DNA from: Lentisphaera marina | Lineage (GTDB): Bacteria > Verrucomicrobiota > Lentisphaeria > Lentisphaerales > Lentisphaeraceae | Direction of reading: 5' to 3' | Length of the DNA: 64,000 nucleotides | NCBI RefSeq assembly: GCF_028745505.1 | Contig: NZ_JAQZZL010000003.1 | Coordinates: 103,773 to 167,772, forward strand | Made by a program: the position numbers and the translations under genes | Shown here: in pieces, positions 36,646-43,810 of the stretch | How positions within the stretch are numbered: the first letter of the stretch is position 1 | Layout: each line of letters begins with the position of its first letter | Notes under the pieces: generated by a model | Seen by the model: the letters and a program-made list of their open reading frames with translations, nothing else | The model's database searches: none | Told to the model about the DNA's origin: nothing

Positions 36646-37917
36646 ATGAATAATCCACTCACTTTTGGCGATGCTGAAGAATACCTAGATTCACTCCTAG
36701 TTTTTGGAATAAAACTAGGTCTTGATAACATGATTCACCTAAACGATCTTCTTGGTGATCCAGCTTCAACATTAAATTTTGTCCATGTCGCCGGCACCAA
36801 TGGCAAAGGCTCTACTTGTGCGATGATCGCAACTGCCTGTAAATACGCAGGCCTAAAAACTGCTTTTTATTCATCTCCATTCCTTGTCAATTTTCTCGAG
36901 AGATGGCGCATCAATGGCGCACCCGTTAAAGAAGCGAGCTATTTAAAGGCCCTTCAAAAAATCATTGACATCGAAGTACAACTCATTGAAAGAACAGGTG
37001 TACGCCCGACCTACTTTGAAGTCTTAACTGCAGTCGCATTGTTGATTTTCCAAGAAGAGAAATGCGAAGTCGTCATTTGGGAAACCGGCATGGGAGGCAG
37101 ACTTGATGCCACAAATATTGTTCAACCCTTACTCACGATCATCACCAACATTGCCATGGATCATGGGTCTTATTTAGGTGATACACTCAGCGAAGTAGCT
37201 AAGGAGAAGGCGGGCATCATTAAAGATGGCGTTCCTTTTATTTGCGGAGAAAGCAAAGTTGAACTTCGCACTCTATTTGCGGAGAAAGCAAAAAATTGTC
37301 CTCAATATTATATAGATCAAGATTTCTCGAGCTCACAGGGAGATGACCAACTCACCTACCAAGGCAAAGAGACCATCAACTACAAACTGCGACTGCTTGG
37401 AGAACACCAAGTCTCTAACTCATCTTTGGCAATAAAAGCCTTGGAAGTCCTTGAAGAAAAAACACTCATAGAGTCCGCCACCATTGCGGCCCAAGGTATT
37501 CAGTATGCTCATTGGCCAGGAAGAATACAAAAGCTCCCAAACAACATATATGTAGATGGAGCTCACAACCCCGCTGCTATGGAGAAGCTAAGCAAATGCT
37601 TATCTGATCAAAAGTTCACGGTCATCTGTGGCATGATGGAAGACAAAGAAGTTGAGAGCACTCTAGAAAAGCTCGCACCCTTATGTGCTAATTTCATCGC
37701 TGTCCCCATCAAAATCCCACGTGCCCTTAAACCTAAAGAATTAGCTAAACGAGCATCATCAATACTCAATTGCTCCTGTGAAAGTTCTACAGATTGGGAA
37801 AGTTCCTTAGAAAAAATATCTGGACCCATCCTAATAACGGGTTCACTTTATTTATCTGGAGAGGTCTTGAAGAAACTTGCTCCCGACAGTGCACTAAAAT
37901 GCGATATTCTTGAGTAA
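36646..37917 (+). CDS. folC: Folylpolyglutamate / dihydrofolate synthase
   Basis: Adds glutamate to folates (and possibly to dihydropteroate). 423 residues. The Mur-ligase-like P-loop is VAGTNGKGST near residue 49, with the Mg-binding region ETGMGGRLDATN, NIAMDH and the C-terminal-domain motif VDGAHNPAAM. Its 3' end overlaps the convergent kinase gene by 24 nt. Confidence 0.93.
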   Translation: MNNPLTFGDAEEYLDSLLVFGIKLGLDNMIHLNDLLGDPASTLNFVHVAGTNGKGSTCAMIATACKYAGLKTAFYSSPFLVNFLERWRINGAPVKEASYLKALQKIIDIEVQLIERTGVRPTYFEVLTAVALLIFQEEKCEVVIWETGMGGRLDATNIVQPLLTIITNIAMDHGSYLGDTLSEVAKEKAGIIKDGVPFICGESKVELRTLFAEKAKNCPQYYIDQDFSSSQGDDQLTYQGKETINYKLRLLGEHQVSNSSLAIKALEVLEEKTLIESATIAAQGIQYAHWPGRIQKLPNNIYVDGAHNPAAMEKLSKCLSDQKFTVICGMMEDKEVESTLEKLAPLCANFIAVPIKIPRALKPKELAKRASSILNCSCESSTDWESSLEKISGPILITGSLYLSGEVLKKLAPDSALKCDILE

Positions 37918-38961
37918 CACTAACAAGATAACAATCAAGATTATCACACCTGCAAGATAGAGCTTATTAACTTTAAAACCTTCTTCTTGTGATGTTACTG
38001 CTTGCTTGTGCTCAGCCATCAAACGCTCAATCTCTTCTTTTTTCGTTCCTGCTAGGTCAAAACAAGTATCATAATGAATCGGTCTAACTGAATCGTGAAA
38101 ACGATGTCTTAAATCAACCAAACCTTGATGGACCTCTTCCATAGTTTGGTAACGATCTTCAGCCTTGTAGGCCATGCATTTCTTTATTAATTGGCAAAAA
38201 CCAGCACTCAAATCTTCGACAAGATCCCCCGCATCAGGAGCGCCTTTCTCAAAATTTTCGTTAATGATTGCTTGGACACCCTCATTATCGAAAGGTTTTT
38301 TCCCTGTCACCATAAAGTATAAGCTTGCACCCAAAGAAAAAATATCAGCTCTACCATCAGCATTTGCCGCATCTAATGCTTGTTCGGGCGACATGAAGTG
38401 AGGTGTTCCCAAGCCTGTTTTCGTCATTGTTAAACCCGGCGAGGTATTTTCTATATTTTGCAATTTCGCTAAGCCTAAATCACCGACTTTATAAAGCCCA
38501 TCTACCGAGACCATAATATTATCCGGTTTGATATCTCTATGAATAATTCCATGACTATGAGCTACACTCATACCACGAGCGACTGATTCACCTATATCAA
38601 TGGCCTCTCTCTCTGAACATGGGCCGTTCTTCTTAATTTCAAGAAAAACACTCGAGCTCATTTTTTCCATCACATAATAGGGGTGATCATCTTGATCATT
38701 TCCACATTCCATAACGCGAACTAAATTGATGTGCTCAATCGAAGCAGCTAAACGCGCCTCTTGAATAAAGCGTTTGGCTGAAGCCGGTTTTTCTGTCACA
38801 TCACGAAAAAAAACTTTAACCGCAACGGGGATATTGAGAACCCTATGCCGAGCAGAATACACTTTTCCCATCCCCCCAACACCAAGGGGTCCCTCTATTT
38901 TATACGGCCCCACAAACTCTGGGATTTCTTCACTATCAGATTGCAGGTGGCTTTCATCCAT
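37894..38961 (-). CDS. Membrane-anchored Ser/Thr protein kinase
   Basis: Hanks-type kinase of 355 residues. Gly-rich loop GPLGVGGMGKVY (24-35), Lys49 in VAVKVF, catalytic HRDIKPDN near 140, DLG in place of DFG, and GTPHFMSPEQ for the activation segment. A single C-terminal membrane helix (about 332-352) anchors it; there is no extracellular sensor domain. Such kinases are numerous in PVC bacteria. Substrates are unknown. Confidence 0.92.
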   Translation of the reverse strand: MDESHLQSDSEEIPEFVGPYKIEGPLGVGGMGKVYSARHRVLNIPVAVKVFFRDVTEKPASAKRFIQEARLAASIEHINLVRVMECGNDQDDHPYYVMEKMSSSVFLEIKKNGPCSEREAIDIGESVARGMSVAHSHGIIHRDIKPDNIMVSVDGLYKVGDLGLAKLQNIENTSPGLTMTKTGLGTPHFMSPEQALDAANADGRADIFSLGASLYFMVTGKKPFDNEGVQAIINENFEKGAPDAGDLVEDLSAGFCQLIKKCMAYKAEDRYQTMEEVHQGLVDLRHRFHDSVRPIHYDTCFDLAGTKKEEIERLMAEHKQAVTSQEEGFKVNKLYLAGVIILIVILLVLLKNIAF

Positions 38962-39067
38962 ATAATTATACTTACTTTATTAAAATCTATTACTTTAAAT
39001 CTATTCAATCGTGTATATTTTAACAGGATGTAAGACAACTTCAATACTAACATAAAGGATTTATCTA

Positions 39068-39382
39068 ATGTCTAACGAGTACCTATCAAAACAGGGCTAC
39101 AGCAACGAGGATGCTTACATCCAACAAAAAGAAGCTGAACACCGCTTAGAAAGAGACAAAAAAAGAGCTAAACAACAACACGAGCAAGAAAAAGAGCTCC
39201 ACTGGATGCGTTGCCCAAAATGCGGTAGCCAAATGGAAGAAAAAGAAATGGAAACAGTGAAAATTGATATTTGCACTTCATGCGAAGGAATGTACTTCGA
39301 TAAGGGTGAATTCGAGATCGCTGCTAAATCACTTGAATCACACGACATGTTTGACAAAATCGCAGGTTTCTTAAAGTTTTAA
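39068..39382 (+). CDS. Zinc-ribbon (TFIIB-type) protein
   Basis: 104 residues. A charged coiled-coil-like N-terminus (about 18-46) is followed by a zf-TFIIB zinc ribbon: CPKCGS at 55-60 and CTSCEGMYFDKGE near 73-85, two CxxC pairs. Small bacterial proteins of this kind have no defined role. Its stop overlaps the nitroreductase start (TAATG), so the two are coupled. Confidence 0.75.
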   Translation: MSNEYLSKQGYSNEDAYIQQKEAEHRLERDKKRAKQQHEQEKELHWMRCPKCGSQMEEKEMETVKIDICTSCEGMYFDKGEFEIAAKSLESHDMFDKIAGFLKF

Positions 39383-40026
39383 TGAGACATTCCGTTCGTG
39401 CATTTTCTGATCGACTTGTCACTAAAGAGCAACTTGAACAGGCCATAGATTACGCACGTTACGCCGCGTCATCCAAAAATATGCAACCTTGGCAAATTGC
39501 CATTTGCCAAGGCGACATACTAAAAAAACTCTCTCATGAGCTCATCCTTGCAGCTCAGTCAGGCCAAAAACCTGCTCCTGAATTAGGCGAGAGCAAAGAC
39601 TCCCCTATACCCGACCTTTATATGAACCGAGCTCGCCAATGTGGCTACTCCCTCTTTCAACACAAAGGAATCGAGCGCCACGACAAAGAAGCTCGCCTAG
39701 ATCATTGGTGTGAAAACTACCGCTTCTTCGGAGCAACAACGGTTATCTTTTTCTACTACGACCACACTCTCCCACAACACTGCCTCATTGACATGGGCAT
39801 TTTTCTTGAACGGCTGATGCAAGGCCTTGAACAACAGGGACTCTCTTCCTGCCCACAAGCCTCCTTAGTTTCCTTTCCCGACATCCTCGATAAACACATC
39901 GATATGCCGCAAGAACTCAGCCCAATATTTGGTCTATCACTAGGCTATGAAGAAGTAGATCAACACATCAATACATTCCGCACTGAAAAATTGAGTGTAA
40001 ATGAAATCACAAAATGGTTTAATTAG
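39382..40026 (+). CDS. Nitroreductase-family protein
   Basis: 214 residues, FMN-dependent NAD(P)H oxidoreductase fold. The N-terminus HSVRAFSDRLVTKEQLEQAI and SSKNMQPWQIAI carry the FMN-binding Arg, Ser and Asn-x-Gln-Pro-Trp elements, and the middle has GIFLERLMQGLEQQGLSSCPQAS. It fits the family best represented by nitrobenzoate reductase PnbA/NfnB-like proteins. Natural substrate unknown. Confidence 0.85.
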   Translation: MRHSVRAFSDRLVTKEQLEQAIDYARYAASSKNMQPWQIAICQGDILKKLSHELILAAQSGQKPAPELGESKDSPIPDLYMNRARQCGYSLFQHKGIERHDKEARLDHWCENYRFFGATTVIFFYYDHTLPQHCLIDMGIFLERLMQGLEQQGLSSCPQASLVSFPDILDKHIDMPQELSPIFGLSLGYEEVDQHINTFRTEKLSVNEITKWFN

Positions 40027-40086
40027 ACTTGTAGATTCAACATTCTAGGGCACTTTCACCTGCTAAATGAATGGTTAAATCTGACA

Positions 40087-40581
40087 ATGACAAGTTCGCG
40101 AATTTTTATTAAAATCATAAGCATCTGTATGATGTGCCTCTACCTACTCAACATGAGTGGTGCTAGAAGCTCTATTGTCTCGTCAATCATCACCCCATTA
40201 CTCCCCTATAAATGCAGTGGCCATGGATGCGCATGCGACCTAGCAGGTAAAGAACTTCCTGGCTGCGCATGCTTCGGCATAGAAGATGAAACTAACGACA
40301 ATTTGAACGACTCGAATAACTGTGGCCCTCCAGTTGAATCTTGCTGTTCACAAAAATCAGACCCTAAAGATACGCAAGTAAAACAAAATGGTCCCGAGTT
40401 AGATAAAGTTGCTTGTGACGGCATCTTAACTGACCTCTATGAAATGCTCGACCGCCATTTAAAGTTTGAAACACAAATACAAATTTTTTATAAAGAAATT
40501 ACTTACCAAATAAGCCCAGTAAAATTACTGGCAAACACCACACCTAACTTAATTGCCTTAGGCAAGGTCCCAATAGTATAA
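40087..40581 (+). CDS. Cys-rich secreted protein, possible metal-response partner
   Basis: 164 residues, not recognised. A signal or membrane helix spans about 7-25. It is followed by a Cys/His cluster: KCSGHGCACDL, GCACFG, then NCGP and SCCSQK, about ten cysteines in 60 residues. The C-terminal third is cysteine-poor apart from one residue. It lies 152 nt before a His/Met-rich barrel protein of a type often found with copper genes. I infer metal binding or sensing outside the cytoplasm. Confidence 0.5.
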   Translation: MTSSRIFIKIISICMMCLYLLNMSGARSSIVSSIITPLLPYKCSGHGCACDLAGKELPGCACFGIEDETNDNLNDSNNCGPPVESCCSQKSDPKDTQVKQNGPELDKVACDGILTDLYEMLDRHLKFETQIQIFYKEITYQISPVKLLANTTPNLIALGKVPIV

Positions 40582-40733
40582 ACATGTTCGTAAAACAAGT
40601 ATGGATGACGGTAGCTACTACCCTCCTCCCCAGACACGAAAGTTATTAGATCACTTTCGTAAAAAACAATGCAACATTACTCAAATATTGTAATGCTGTA
40701 GACATACACATATATACTAATATAAGATTTATA

Positions 40734-41774
40734 ATGAAAAAACTTTTCGCTACATTAGCCTTAAGCTCTATGGGCTTAATGGCTCAAAATACTGAACACA
40801 CATCCCACGATAATTCTTGCTCATGCAACGAATCTCACAATATCTCTCACTACGCTCCTGCTGGAGTCATGGGCGCTCATGTCCATAAGAAGGGTGAATG
40901 GATGATCGGCACACGATCCATGTTCATGGAAATGGATGGCCTAAGAGATGGCACTAACCGTGTCTCAAACAACAAGGCACATAAAGACTATATGGTCTTG
41001 CCAAAAGACATGAAAATGCAAATGCATATGCTAGATGTGATGTATGGTCTTAACGACGACTGGACTCTCACTCTCATGGTACCGTGGGTTCGCTATAGCA
41101 TGAACCTCAATCGACGCATGACAATGATGGGAACCACTACCGACACAAAATTCAAAACTCGTAACGAAGGTTTGGGCGACATTAAAGTGGGTAGCATTTA
41201 CCGCGCCTATGACGACGGAGATGAGCAAGTCTTGTTAGGCCTAACCCTTAATCTTCCTACTGCCAATTTTGACGAGGAATCAAACACTCCCATGAGAGAT
41301 GACATGCGCTTAGGCTATCCTATGCAAATCGGCTCGGGAACTTGGGACCTCATCCCATCAATTGTCTATAACAAGTTTTACACGAACTGGTCTTGGGGTA
41401 CTAAGCTCGAAGCGACGATTCACACTGGTGAAAATAGCGAAGGTTACCGTAGGGGTGACAAACTAACATACAACTTGTGGGCTTCACGAGAATTAAACCC
41501 CGTCCTCGCTCTAAATTCACGTGTCGAATTCAACGCTTGGGAAGATTACCGTGGCGACGACGACAACTTAGAACCCATGAGTGGGATGAATCCAGTGGCA
41601 GATGCTGACCTCCGCGGTGGTAAAGATGCTTCTTTTTTCGCAGGTTTCACCTGGAAGACATGCTCAAAAAGCAGAGTTCAATTTGAGGCGGGAATGCCCT
41701 TCTATCAAGAGATAGATGGCCCCAACCTAGAAAAAGACCTAACCGTCAATGTAAATTTCTTATATAGCTTCTAA
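40734..41774 (+). CDS. Outer-membrane transporter-like beta-barrel protein, His/Met-rich
   Basis: 346 residues with a signal peptide ending near LMAQ. The mature N-terminus is rich in His and Cys (TEHTSHDNSCSCNESHNISHYAP), then alternating beta strands such as DWTLTLMVPWVRYSM, GLGDIKVGSIYR and a final Phe (FLYSF), as in outer-membrane barrels. The GVMGAHVHKKGEWM start and many Met residues match transporter-type barrels found next to copper-resistance genes in PVC and proteobacteria. Cargo is inferred, not shown. Confidence 0.6.
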   Translation: MKKLFATLALSSMGLMAQNTEHTSHDNSCSCNESHNISHYAPAGVMGAHVHKKGEWMIGTRSMFMEMDGLRDGTNRVSNNKAHKDYMVLPKDMKMQMHMLDVMYGLNDDWTLTLMVPWVRYSMNLNRRMTMMGTTTDTKFKTRNEGLGDIKVGSIYRAYDDGDEQVLLGLTLNLPTANFDEESNTPMRDDMRLGYPMQIGSGTWDLIPSIVYNKFYTNWSWGTKLEATIHTGENSEGYRRGDKLTYNLWASRELNPVLALNSRVEFNAWEDYRGDDDNLEPMSGMNPVADADLRGGKDASFFAGFTWKTCSKSRVQFEAGMPFYQEIDGPNLEKDLTVNVNFLYSF

Positions 41775-41785
41775 GACAAGCAGTG

Positions 41786-41818
41786 ACTTTTAGTCGCATT
41801 ATAAATGCGACTAAAAGT
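41786..41818. other. Perfect 15-bp hairpin after the barrel gene
   Basis: ACTTTTAGTCGCATT (41786-41800) and AATGCGACTAAAAGT (41804-41818) pair perfectly around a 3-nt loop, 11 nt past the stop. No U tract follows in either direction, so it is not a classic terminator. It may protect the mRNA end. The stretch to the tRNA at 41974 holds no gene. Confidence 0.6.
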
Positions 41819-41973
41819 ACACAAAACCATTATAGCAAATAAGATGCGTCACTCCTTAGAATCCTCTTCATTTTAACATTTTTTTTCAGATAAAAATCTA
41901 GTCATTCTTTTTTTCATTTTTTATTAAGAATCAACTTGCAGAAAACAAGTACAGAATTACTTTGGCGTCGTTT

Positions 41974-42047
41974 CGGAGCGTAGCGCAGCCTGGTAGCGCG
42001 CTTGGTTTGGGTCCAAGAAGTCGCGAGTTCGAATCCCGCCGCTCCGA
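41974..42047 (+). tRNA. tRNA-Pro (UGG), copy 1
   Basis: 74 nt. Acceptor stem CGGAGCG / CGCTCCG, discriminator A, anticodon loop TTTGGGT giving UGG, T arm GCGAG-TTCGAAT-CCCGC region. The CCA end is not encoded. Differs from copy 2 by one D-loop base. Confidence 0.97.
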
Positions 42048-42113
42048 CATTTTTTATTTCTGTAAAAAGAAGTAGTTTTAAAGTTTAGTTTCACCAGAAC
42101 TAAATTATTACAT

Positions 42114-42187
42114 CGGAGCGTAGCGCAGTCTGGTAGCGCGCTTGGTTTGGGTCCAAGAAGTCGCGAGTTCGAATCCCGCCGCTCCGA
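42114..42187 (+). tRNA. tRNA-Pro (UGG), copy 2
   Basis: Same 74-nt cloverleaf as copy 1, with T instead of C at 42129 in the D loop. The 66-nt spacer and outer flanks are not similar, so the duplication covers the tRNA body only. CCA is not encoded. Confidence 0.97.
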
Positions 42188-42216
42188 CTCTTTTTGTTAA
42201 CTTTAAATAAGATTAT

Positions 42217-42606
42217 ATGAGCTTATATAAATCCACATTCCCCGCAATACTTCTGATTGAAAGCGATCTTCAAATGAGTGAATTCTTCAGTCGAATGATA
42301 GGAAACTGTGGTTATGAAGTTTTAACAATTAGTAGTGAAGAAGAGTTTACATCACTCAATAAAGATGAAATTAGCATTATACATGCCTGCATCGTAAACG
42401 AACTTCGAAATTACGATGAGTTTTTCACGAACTACGAACAAAGCTTTCGTTCACACAACATCAAAAAAGCTCCTCTCATATTAATCACCTCTGGAGATGA
42501 AGATTTAGACCCCTCCGTAGTTGAGAAAACCTTCCACATCTCAAGAAAAGTAAACTTTAACTTTTCCGAATTAACTGAAAAAATTCACGACGCAATTTTA
42601 GTTTAA
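42217..42606 (+). CDS. Degenerate response-regulator receiver domain
   Basis: 129 residues forming a single CheY-like domain: AILLIESDLQMSEFF matches strand 1 and helix 1, LILITSGDE strand 4 with the conserved Thr/Ser. The phospho-acceptor position after strand 3 (HACIVNEL) is Asn61 instead of Asp (codon AAC at 42397-42399), and the acidic pair is reduced to E-S-D. It is therefore probably not phosphorylated and may act as a constitutive binding module. There is no output domain or neighbouring kinase; it begins 29 nt after tRNA-Pro. Confidence 0.6.
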   Translation: MSLYKSTFPAILLIESDLQMSEFFSRMIGNCGYEVLTISSEEEFTSLNKDEISIIHACIVNELRNYDEFFTNYEQSFRSHNIKKAPLILITSGDEDLDPSVVEKTFHISRKVNFNFSELTEKIHDAILV

Positions 42607-42686
42607 TTCTCACAATTCCACCCAAGCTAATACTGAAAAATTTCTTTCTCCATTTATAGTCTTATAAAAATTTAAGGACATAAAAA

Positions 42687-43103
42687 ATGGACAATTGTAT
42701 TTATTGTAAAATCTCCGAAAAGAGAGAAGATGCCGACATAGTTTATCAAGATGAAACTTTTTGCGCCTTTCTACACCCCACCCCCATCAATCATGGTCAC
42801 ATCATCCTCACAACTTCAGAGCACTGCACTAGCCTTACCCTTCTTGATGACGAAACCTACTCCAAGCTGCAATGCTTAGCTCGAAAAATCGCAGTCGCCA
42901 CTTTGAAAACTAAAGATTACGACGGCTTCAACATCCAATACAATCATGGTGAATGCGCAGGACAAGACGCCCTCCACGCTGCACTACATATTATTCCTCG
43001 AGTTGGCACCGATGGCTTCCACTTAAACTGGCGAATGCAAGAAGCTGCCGATGAAGATCAAAGAAAATCTTTAATAGACTTCATAAAAAACAAACTCTCT
43101 TAA
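42687..43103 (+). CDS. HIT-family protein lacking the catalytic His
   Basis: 138 residues with the HIT fold: N-terminal zinc-like CIYC, FLHPTPINHGHIILTTSEH, then the signature region AGQDALHAALHIIPR. Canonical HIT proteins have H-x-H-x-H before IIPR, the middle His forming the nucleotidyl intermediate. Here the triad reads His97, Ala99, His101 (codon GCA at 42981-42983). Hydrolase activity is expected to be lost or altered while nucleotide binding may remain. A 1-nt overlap couples it to the next gene. Confidence 0.85.
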   Translation: MDNCIYCKISEKREDADIVYQDETFCAFLHPTPINHGHIILTTSEHCTSLTLLDDETYSKLQCLARKIAVATLKTKDYDGFNIQYNHGECAGQDALHAALHIIPRVGTDGFHLNWRMQEAADEDQRKSLIDFIKNKLS

Positions 43104-43519
43104 TGACCAACGACTACTCACTTTTCCTGCCTGCCTTAAGGGAAGAATACCCTGAGTGGCCTGAAGCAGCCTTGGCTTTCATCTGTCGTGGGGTCGAGTT
43201 CTTTAATCTATCGAATAAGGACACTGAGGCTATCGAAAGAGAAACTCTTATCGATCATCTTTGCATTCATGCGCTCAATGAATATGGATCTCTAGCTCTA
43301 TACACACTAAACAAATTAAACTTTTCTGAAAAAAACGACCTATTAATCGTTTTAAATTTACTCATTGAGAAAAAAATCATCGTCGGCATCAAAAAAATAA
43401 ATCTTTTTGAAATAAACGATAAGCAAAATCTAAACTCAAAAATGGCCAAAAAACCTCTTCTAGAGCGTGCTTTTTGGCCAAAAATAAAAAAAGTGAATAA
43501 TTTTCAAAATTTTCGCTAA
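43103..43519 (+). CDS. Minf_1886-like small protein
   Basis: 138 residues. The pattern resembles the Minf_1886 family, common in Verrucomicrobia and planctomycetes: YPEWPEAALAFICRGVEFF, ETLIDHLCIHALNEYGSLALYTLNKLNF, then NDLLIVLNLLIEKKIIVG. Family function is unknown. The C-terminus is basic and less conserved than I recall for the family. It is co-translated with the HIT protein (shared A of TAATG) and followed by tRNA-Thr. Confidence 0.55.
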   Translation: MTNDYSLFLPALREEYPEWPEAALAFICRGVEFFNLSNKDTEAIERETLIDHLCIHALNEYGSLALYTLNKLNFSEKNDLLIVLNLLIEKKIIVGIKKINLFEINDKQNLNSKMAKKPLLERAFWPKIKKVNNFQNFR

Positions 43520-43563
43520 ATCTGACTGGTAGAAAAACATTTTTGGTTTATTATCTACCCGTC

Positions 43564-43636
43564 GCCAGCATAGCTCAGTTGATAGAGCAGCTGACTTGTA
43601 ATCAGCAGGTCGTCGGTTTGAGTCCGACTGCTGGCT
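43564..43636 (+). tRNA. tRNA-Thr (UGU)
   Basis: 73 nt. Acceptor GCCAGCA / TGCTGGC, anticodon stem GCTGA / TCAGC with loop CTTGTAA giving UGU, T arm with GTTTGAGTC, discriminator T. CCA is not encoded. An intrinsic terminator follows directly. Confidence 0.97.
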
Positions 43637-43639
43637 CTT

Positions 43640-43671
43640 AAAAGCACTTACAGAAATGTAAGTGCTTTTTT
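43640..43671 (+). terminator. Intrinsic terminator after tRNA-Thr
   Basis: AAAAGCACTTACA (43640-43652), GAAA tetraloop, TGTAAGTGCTTTT (43657-43669) with T run to 43671. It starts 3 nt after the tRNA. Confidence 0.93.
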
Positions 43672-43810
43672 ATTTCCTCAGATCAACTTCGAGACTTATA
43701 ATTATGTTAATTTTAGATTAAGTCAACAAACTCAACTAGACATTTACAGGAAATAAATCATCTAAGGTATTACTATAGAAGTCAATACTGAAGACAAATG
43801 GACCGCTCGC

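Noticed and set aside
43680..43800. Fur box upstream of the first TonB receptor
   Set aside because: AT-rich sequence with scattered TAAT/ATTA, but no 19-bp GATAATGAT-type dyad.
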